A stretch of DNA of 12,894 nt from positions 1 to 12,894 of the forward strand of contig DBWH01000028.1 of assembly GCA_002308595.1 (NCBI GenBank). Reading direction: 5' to 3'. A program made the translations under genes and the position numbers. Source of the DNA: Mageeibacillus sp. UBA1243 (GTDB lineage Bacteria > Bacillota > Clostridia > UBA1212). How positions within the stretch are numbered: the stretch's first letter is position 1; each line of letters starts with the position of its first letter. The notes beneath the pieces were generated by a model, which ran no database searches, had not been told where the DNA came from, and saw nothing but the letters and a program-made list of their open reading frames with translations. Shown in pieces: positions 6,960-12,894 of the stretch.

Positions 6960-9900
6960 ATGAACAAAAAACGTGGATTTACGATTTTAGAATTGATCAT
7001 TGTCATCGCGGTTATAGCTATACTCGCGGCGGTTATGATACCCACGTTCAATTCTATCGCCAATAAGACAAAGCAGTCGTCCGACATTCAAATGGTTCGA
7101 AGTCTGAATGCAGCATTGCAGGCAGACCGCAAGAAGCACGGTACAATGTATGACGCTCTTATCTGTGTCGAAAAAAGCGGCTTCACACTTGCCTCAATTA
7201 CAAACAATGAACTTCCGGATCATGTAATTGCATGGGAGAGCACTAAAGACAGATTTGTCCTTATTAACACCAAGACCGATAAGTGTGTTTTCCCAAAGTC
7301 TGAATACAAAGGCGAAGGCTCAGACGTTATAACAAATAAATATAAGTATTTCGTGGTTTATGACGAGGTCCCGTCCCCTGAAGAACAGAGCTACTCCATC
7401 TATCTGAGCGATACAGCCAGAATCAGCGACGTCGCGGTTGTTGTCGGTTTTGATGCCGGCACAAACCGCTATGTCAAAAACTTAACCTACGACAGATCCG
7501 GCGCTGACGGTGCGCAGAACGTCATAATTCGCACAAACGACAACGGAACAACCTGCGAGTTTAACGGCTATGTGAATCCTTCCAATTCGAGCAAGGGAGA
7601 TACAATTCACCACTACGGAAACTCCGGCAACCAGGTTATATCAAGCGCCGACGATTCATATCACGAACACGGCGCGGCATTGTCGGTTGAAGTGAAAAAG
7701 GGCCATTATGCCCAGGAAAAAGGTTCTATTGTCTCTGTCCTCAACGCAAGTGCAAGCGAAGGTGACGTCAGAGTAGAGTTGAAAAACGGCTCCATACAGG
7801 GTACCGTTAAAAACACCAATGCTCAAAACGCTGTCACAATTGTCAGCGCTTCGAACGTTGTAACGGTTAATATCGAAGTCAAAACCGATGGCGGCGAGTT
7901 AAAGGTAAGCCTCCTGTCACAGCCGTATTATGCAAATATACTTGATTGTGAAGAGGAAAACGCCAATTCCAAGAAGATATCAGTTAAAGGTATCGGCATT
8001 GAAACTTTTGGTAAGAACAACCGTACTGCCCCAGGATCGGAATCAGTCTGCGGCGACGGCCACGACTTTATTACGATTGCCGGTTCTTCGGTCAAGGTAT
8101 GCACCCGTTGCAGCGCCTATGAATATACTCTCTCAGATACAATTGAGGTAAATGAATCGGAATTATCCGATATTGTGGAAAAAACATATATCTGCTTAAG
8201 AAACGATGACGGCACAACGCAGGTTATAAAGTCTCACGACCACTCCTTCGGCGATCCGGTTTGGCTTTGGGACGGCTACGAATCTGCCTCGGCAAGATTT
8301 GAATGCACCGACGCTGACTGCAATCGCGTCGAAACCGTAATAGTTCCCGAAGACAGCGGAAACATTTCCTATGAGGTAACCACCGAGCCGACGTGCACCG
8401 CCACCGGCCTAAAAATATATACTGCAAAACTGACCCACCACGGAGTTGATTTTGAAAGCGTAAGCCCTTCAGAAGAGGTCCTTGAGGCCCTTGGGCACAA
8501 CTATGAAGAGTCAGTCACCGAACCGACATGCACGGAGCAGGGGTATACCATATGCACATGTTCAAGATGCGGCGACAGTTATGAGAGTGCGCGTGTCCTT
8601 GCAACCGGACACATAGGAAACCCCTGCACAGTCTGCGGCGCTCATTCAATCAGCGTTGTCTTCCCTCATACCGACAAGTATTTATACAGGGTCGGAAATC
8701 AGGGCGGCGGAGTTGCTATTTCCTATTTCTTCACAGGCTACAGCAACGATACCAACTTTACGATAACCAATATTTTCGGCACCGCCAACGGCTCAATCAG
8801 CCAAGATAAAAAAGTCACCTTCAGCGGTACAGGTGTTGTTAAAATGTCTGCAGCCGATTCGGTTGACCTATACCTTGAGGTTGTGGATGCCTACAATGCC
8901 ATAGGCGCCATGAACGCTTCAGATAAGAATGTTTGTCTGCTATGTGACATCAATGTTTCTGGCGCAGAATCGATATCTATAAGTAATGGTTATGCATTAT
9001 ATGGAAACGGATTTAAAATAAATTGCAACGGATATGGCGCCACAAATGGTACTTCAGGCCTTGCAACTGGGTTTATCGTGGTAAGAGATAATGGTCTCTT
9101 GGACAATGTTAGAGTCATTGCGGACGACTATCCAAAAGCTTTCATGTATTCAGGAACGACTGCATTTGAGTATGGTGCCAAAGATGACTCGAACAAAGTG
9201 TCAGACAATCATTATGCTTACTTATTATCTGCTGTGAAGACTTCTGGAATTACCTGTATTAAGAATTCTTACATTTACGGGGCAAGAAATAACATCCTTG
9301 CAGATGGAGGAACTCTCACAATTGAAAATACAGTGCTTTCTAATGGTGCATTATCAAACATTCATTTTTCTTCTCAAGAGGGGTGTTTGAATCTTAAAGA
9401 TGTTACAACGATTCAGTATTGGAGAGAATTCACATACAGCTTCCTCCAAGAAGAAAGAAATGCAAAAACTATAGGAGTAGGTGTTCTTATAGGTACTCCT
9501 CCTGACAGTGGTGTTACTATAACTTCAAATCCTACCTTGAATATCAACGGATATTTAAGACAGTATAACTGGGTCTGTTCTGACTACGGAGATAGAATTA
9601 CTTCTTCGAAAATGGCAAAAACTATAATAAGCACAGCCGTAAACAACAATACATATAGGCATTTAAATAATAATGACTATTACGCGAATGTTTGTGTAGT
9701 ATACCTAAATAGTGTAATGCCGACAATAAATGATTCAAGAACGGATCATGGATATACGCTCAATAGTATCAACATGAACGGGGGAGTAAGTGGCAGGGTT
9801 TATGCTCTTGGTGCGCCCCATGGTTCTGTTGAATTGCTTAATGATACGTTTGAGTATCAGCCGAACGAGCAGAGTGTTGCAACACCGACGTTATCGTATA

Positions 9901-11405
9901 GCGATACAGGGGAGAAAAAAACATTTGCCAGGAATTCTGCATTCGATTATTCTTTCACGGTGGAACTTGATGCAGGAGGGTCCTATAGTTTTGACATTTC
10001 AAAACTAAAAGTGAATTTGTCTGGAGAAGTCACCAGCGTAACCCTGAAAGATACTACAAACAATGTCGTTAGCGGTGTCATATCCTTAAATACTGCAGGA
10101 ACAAAGCGTTATTCGGTAACGGTTGAAACAAGTTCTTCTTTTAACAATCGGGGAGAATTGAAATCCGCCCAGTCTAACAGCTACATCTTTTCGTTTAGCC
10201 TTATAACGGATATAGCCGAACTACCTGCTCCGACAAAAACACATGACCCGTTAGGAACGGTCTATAAGATGACAAAATCTAACTCAACTAGTTCAGACTG
10301 GACGATTGCAGTAGCACCGCTTGATGGACTGAAAATATCTTATTGGAGTACAGCACAAAACAAGCAGGTTGAGTTAGATTTTTCTAGCGTTCTTGCTGCA
10401 TCAAAAAAGATAGGCGTAAATACCCTTACAATATCAGGTTCAGATTATACTCTTGTTTTGGAATCGACTGCAATAAAAGATAAAAAGACAAATGTGTGGT
10501 CAAATGCGACAAATAAGAATCGTCTTTTAGTCACAGCTAGCACTGATGACATGGTGAGCAGTAGAACAAACACTAGGGCTACTACTATAAAATATACTTT
10601 TTCCGATAACTGCGGACATACATTGGCAACATTTTCTAAAACATTCAGTGCGAATAAGCCTGCAACGGGTGATACTTTATACTATCACAATTCTCTCCTT
10701 GACAAAAATGAACTAACGACAACTTTTCCAAGCAGCAGCTGCCTTGCCCCCGACACGCTCATCCTCATGGCTGACGGCACTGAGAAGCAGGTCCAATATG
10801 TGGTTTCCGGGGACGAACTCCTTGTTTTCAACCACGAAACAGGAGAAGTTGAGACTTCATTCGTTCTCTTCAACGATGTTGAGGAAGAACAGCAGTGTGA
10901 GGTTATCAACCTCGATTTCAGCAACGGCAAGCGAGTGAAGGTCATCAGTGAGCACGGATTCTTTGATTTGAATCTCAACAAGTATGTTTACATCGACGCA
11001 GAGAACTATGCAGACTTTGTGGGGCACCGTTTCTACGGAATTGAAGGAGTTTACACTCTCGACAGTGCGTTCCTTACCTACGAGACGATGGCTGTCTACT
11101 CGCCTGTAACATACTCGACCCTGAACTATTTCACTGAGGGTATGCTTTCCATGCCCGGCGGTATTACAGGCCTCTTCAACATCTTTGACTATGATGATGA
11201 CCTCAAGTACAATCAGGCATCAAAGAATGAAGACATCGCAACCTACGGACTCTTCACTGCTGAAGAGATGGAAGTAATTGGCGTCACGGAGATAATGTTC
11301 AACGCCTACAACGGACAGTACCTCAAGGTGGCTTTGGGGAAGGGCATACTGACTGAGGACTACCTTGCGTACCTGATTGAGAGGTACGGCGGGTTTACCG
11401 AGTAG
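6960..11405 (+). CDS. Giant prepilin-type protein with C-terminal Hint (Hedgehog/intein) domain
   Basis: A 1481-residue multidomain surface protein. Residues 1-30: prepilin leader MNKKRG, processing before Phe7, Glu11 at +5, hydrophobic helix to about Pro29. Residues 35-60 and about 185-240 repeat the architecture of the preceding gene (VRSLNAALQADRKKH, IIRTN, HHYG at 217-218, HEHG at 235-238). Residues about 364-384 and 426-560 hold cysteine-rich repeats: CTRC 381-384, EPTCT with Cys479 and Cys524, CSRC 534-537, ATGH to His551, and CTVC 556-559. These match repeats common in Bacillota surface proteins. Residues about 640-840 look like a beta-helix and about 990-1257 like Ig-type beta sandwiches. 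Three serines precede Cys1261, where a Hint module begins: CLAPDTLILMADGTEKQVQ, SGDELLVF, SEHGFF with His1332, and YSPVTYSTLNYF from 1380. An 84-residue tail follows. Hint domains cleave the bond before the Cys through an N-S acyl shift. ATG 6960 is chosen over GTG 6942, with GGGGGA just upstream. Confidence 0.82.
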   Translation: MNKKRGFTILELIIVIAVIAILAAVMIPTFNSIANKTKQSSDIQMVRSLNAALQADRKKHGTMYDALICVEKSGFTLASITNNELPDHVIAWESTKDRFVLINTKTDKCVFPKSEYKGEGSDVITNKYKYFVVYDEVPSPEEQSYSIYLSDTARISDVAVVVGFDAGTNRYVKNLTYDRSGADGAQNVIIRTNDNGTTCEFNGYVNPSNSSKGDTIHHYGNSGNQVISSADDSYHEHGAALSVEVKKGHYAQEKGSIVSVLNASASEGDVRVELKNGSIQGTVKNTNAQNAVTIVSASNVVTVNIEVKTDGGELKVSLLSQPYYANILDCEEENANSKKISVKGIGIETFGKNNRTAPGSESVCGDGHDFITIAGSSVKVCTRCSAYEYTLSDTIEVNESELSDIVEKTYICLRNDDGTTQVIKSHDHSFGDPVWLWDGYESASARFECTDADCNRVETVIVPEDSGNISYEVTTEPTCTATGLKIYTAKLTHHGVDFESVSPSEEVLEALGHNYEESVTEPTCTEQGYTICTCSRCGDSYESARVLATGHIGNPCTVCGAHSISVVFPHTDKYLYRVGNQGGGVAISYFFTGYSNDTNFTITNIFGTANGSISQDKKVTFSGTGVVKMSAADSVDLYLEVVDAYNAIGAMNASDKNVCLLCDINVSGAESISISNGYALYGNGFKINCNGYGATNGTSGLATGFIVVRDNGLLDNVRVIADDYPKAFMYSGTTAFEYGAKDDSNKVSDNHYAYLLSAVKTSGITCIKNSYIYGARNNILADGGTLTIENTVLSNGALSNIHFSSQEGCLNLKDVTTIQYWREFTYSFLQEERNAKTIGVGVLIGTPPDSGVTITSNPTLNINGYLRQYNWVCSDYGDRITSSKMAKTIISTAVNNNTYRHLNNNDYYANVCVVYLNSVMPTINDSRTDHGYTLNSINMNGGVSGRVYALGAPHGSVELLNDTFEYQPNEQSVATPTLSYSDTGEKKTFARNSAFDYSFTVELDAGGSYSFDISKLKVNLSGEVTSVTLKDTTNNVVSGVISLNTAGTKRYSVTVETSSSFNNRGELKSAQSNSYIFSFSLITDIAELPAPTKTHDPLGTVYKMTKSNSTSSDWTIAVAPLDGLKISYWSTAQNKQVELDFSSVLAASKKIGVNTLTISGSDYTLVLESTAIKDKKTNVWSNATNKNRLLVTASTDDMVSSRTNTRATTIKYTFSDNCGHTLATFSKTFSANKPATGDTLYYHNSLLDKNELTTTFPSSSCLAPDTLILMADGTEKQVQYVVSGDELLVFNHETGEVETSFVLFNDVEEEQQCEVINLDFSNGKRVKVISEHGFFDLNLNKYVYIDAENYADFVGHRFYGIEGVYTLDSAFLTYETMAVYSPVTYSTLNYFTEGMLSMPGGITGLFNIFDYDDDLKYNQASKNEDIATYGLFTAEEMEVIGVTEIMFNAYNGQYLKVALGKGILTEDYLAYLIERYGGFTE
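8940..10735 (+). other. AT-rich central module inside the prepilin-Hint gene
   Basis: Hand counts on single 60-base lines give about 35% GC at 9241-9300, 32% at 9361-9420 and 27% at 9661-9720. Flanking parts of the same gene give about 55% (7501-7560), 60% (8581-8640) and 60% (10741-10800). The right edge coincides with the Hint start at 10740. The left edge is gradual around 8900-9000. The pattern suggests that the passenger segment has a different origin from the two ends. Confidence 0.6.
10740..11153 (+). other. Hint (Hedgehog/intein-type) autoprocessing module
   Basis: Encodes residues 1261 to about 1398. It has a block-A-like start Cys-Leu-Ala-Pro-Asp-Thr with ADGTEK and GDELL, the usual N-terminal Hint signature. 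SEHGFF at about 1330-1335 corresponds to the block-B histidine. The Thr usually three residues before that His is Ile here, if my alignment is right. YSPVTYSTLNYF resembles the last Hint block. No C-terminal extein or His-Asn plus Cys/Ser/Thr junction is seen, so Hedgehog-like cleavage or transfer is more likely than protein splicing. Confidence 0.75.
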
Positions 11406-11462
11406 AGCATTGGCGATAAGGTGAATAACCGATAAGGGGCTGTGAAAAGGCTCCGGGAATGG

Positions 11463-11508
11463 AAACAGCTGCGGCTTGATCAGGTTTGAGAGTTGCAGCT
11501 GTTTTTTT
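11463..11508 (+). terminator. Intrinsic terminator of the pseudopilin operon
   Basis: A 10-bp stem pairs AAACAGCTGC (11463-11472) with GCAGCTGTTT (11495-11504), possibly extended by four inner pairs with G-U. A run of seven T follows (11502-11508). It lies about 58 bases past the stop codon. Confidence 0.82.
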
Positions 11509-11518
11509 GCGGAAAAAC

Positions 11519-11573
11519 AGGTCTATAGAAAATCCAGTTAACTGGAAAAACTTTGTTCTTTTGTAATAGACCT
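11519..11573. repeat. Palindrome nested in an inverted repeat, upstream of tgt
   Basis: TCCAGTTAACTGGA (11533-11546) is a perfect 14-base palindrome. It is enclosed by an 8-base inverted repeat, AGGTCTAT (11519-11526) and ATAGACCT (11566-11573). The structure sits between the operon terminator and the tgt promoter. It could be an operator for a dimeric regulator; no function can be assigned. Confidence 0.5.
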
Positions 11574-11600
11574 CGAAGTAGAGCTATCGCCTTTTTTCAA

Positions 11601-11629
11601 TTGATATACAAAACTAAAAATGTTAAAAT
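11601..11629 (+). promoter_or_regulatory. Promoter of tgt
   Basis: TTGATA (11601-11606), a 17-base spacer and TAAAAT (11624-11629) with an extended TG at 11621-11622 form a near-consensus promoter. The leader to the tgt ATG is only about 30 bases, too short for a preQ1 riboswitch. Confidence 0.75.
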
Positions 11630-11648
11630 TCAAAAGCATACGCAATAA

Positions 11649-12803
<1,155 letters not shown>

Positions 12804-12825
12804 CAACGCAGAACTGCAAAAACGA

Positions 12826-12840
12826 CGCGGCGTCGCCGCG
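12826..12840. repeat. GC-rich 15-base palindrome after tgt
   Basis: CGCGGCG-T-CGCCGCG is symmetric about T12833 and can fold as a short stem. There is no T run, so it is not a typical terminator, and the next gene starts 33 bases later. The role is unknown; it may be a small intercistronic stem. Confidence 0.4.
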
Positions 12841-12873
12841 CGCATGAATAAAAATCAAAAAGGAAAAACGACA

Positions 12874-12894
12874 ATGCTCCAACTGAACTGCCCG
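12874..12894 (+). CDS. Start of an unidentified gene after tgt (cut by window edge)
   Basis: AAAAAGGAAAA ends about eight bases before an ATG at 12874, which opens seven codons (MLQLNCP) to the window edge. In many bacteria yajC or other Sec genes follow tgt, but seven residues cannot show that. It is probably cotranscribed with tgt across a 70-base gap. Confidence 0.45.

Noticed and set aside
10740..11405. True splicing intein
   Set aside because: No C-extein is present and no terminal His-Asn followed by Cys/Ser/Thr is seen. The protein ends 84 residues after the last Hint block, so Hedgehog-type cleavage fits better.

Overview
The window looks like a chromosomal segment from a moderate-GC (roughly 50%) low-redundancy anaerobe, most likely a Clostridia-type Bacillota from a gut or fibre-degrading community. 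Shine-Dalgarno sites are strong AGGAGG/AAGGAGG types. A lipoprotein resembles the Cthe_2159 carbohydrate-binding family, the glycan-related proteins are of kinds seen in gut Bacillota, and the pseudopilin, CxxC-repeat and Hint modules resemble those of Bacillota surface proteins. The taxonomy is inferred; there is no rRNA gene to anchor it.

Layout. (1) Positions 1-1670, minus strand: a glycoside-hydrolase-like TIM-barrel protein that runs off the left edge, preceded by a 14-codon leader frame, a promoter and a palindromic operator candidate. Upstream of it lies a PHP-domain phosphoesterase with its own good promoter. (2) 1785-2381, plus: a small family 9-like carbohydrate-binding protein, divergent from the PHP gene. 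(3) 2472-4619, plus: a 715-residue lipoprotein built from calcium/sugar-binding type beta-helix rungs, closed by a strong terminator. (4) 4620-4961: a 342-base gap with that terminator, a TGTTATAAT promoter and a long, possibly structured 5' leader. (5) 4962-11405, plus: two co-directional giant pseudopilin-like genes 48 bases apart. The second encodes 1481 residues, carries CxxC repeats, a beta-helix-like section, Ig-like sections and a C-terminal Hedgehog/intein (Hint) module starting at Cys1261. A terminator follows. (6) 11667-12803, plus: tgt, queuosine tRNA-guanine transglycosylase, with a near-consensus promoter, followed by the first seven codons of another gene.

How they may work together. 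The left half reads as a glycan-use neighbourhood (hydrolase-like, carbohydrate-binding protein, surface beta-helix lipoprotein), although each gene has its own signals and no single operon is evident. The right half is a two-gene surface module: two prepilin-type proteins that share an N-terminal architecture, the larger of which appears able to process itself autocatalytically at its C-terminus. tgt is a housekeeping gene unrelated to both.

The two most unusual observations are (a) the prepilin-to-Hint fusion with an AT-rich central module inserted between GC-richer ends, and (b) the octamer CATTGGCG/CGCCAATG. By my reading it occurs 17 times in the window on both strands, in several reading frames and between genes, against about 0.4 expected by chance. 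It is absent from the whole 4.4-kb prepilin-Hint gene.
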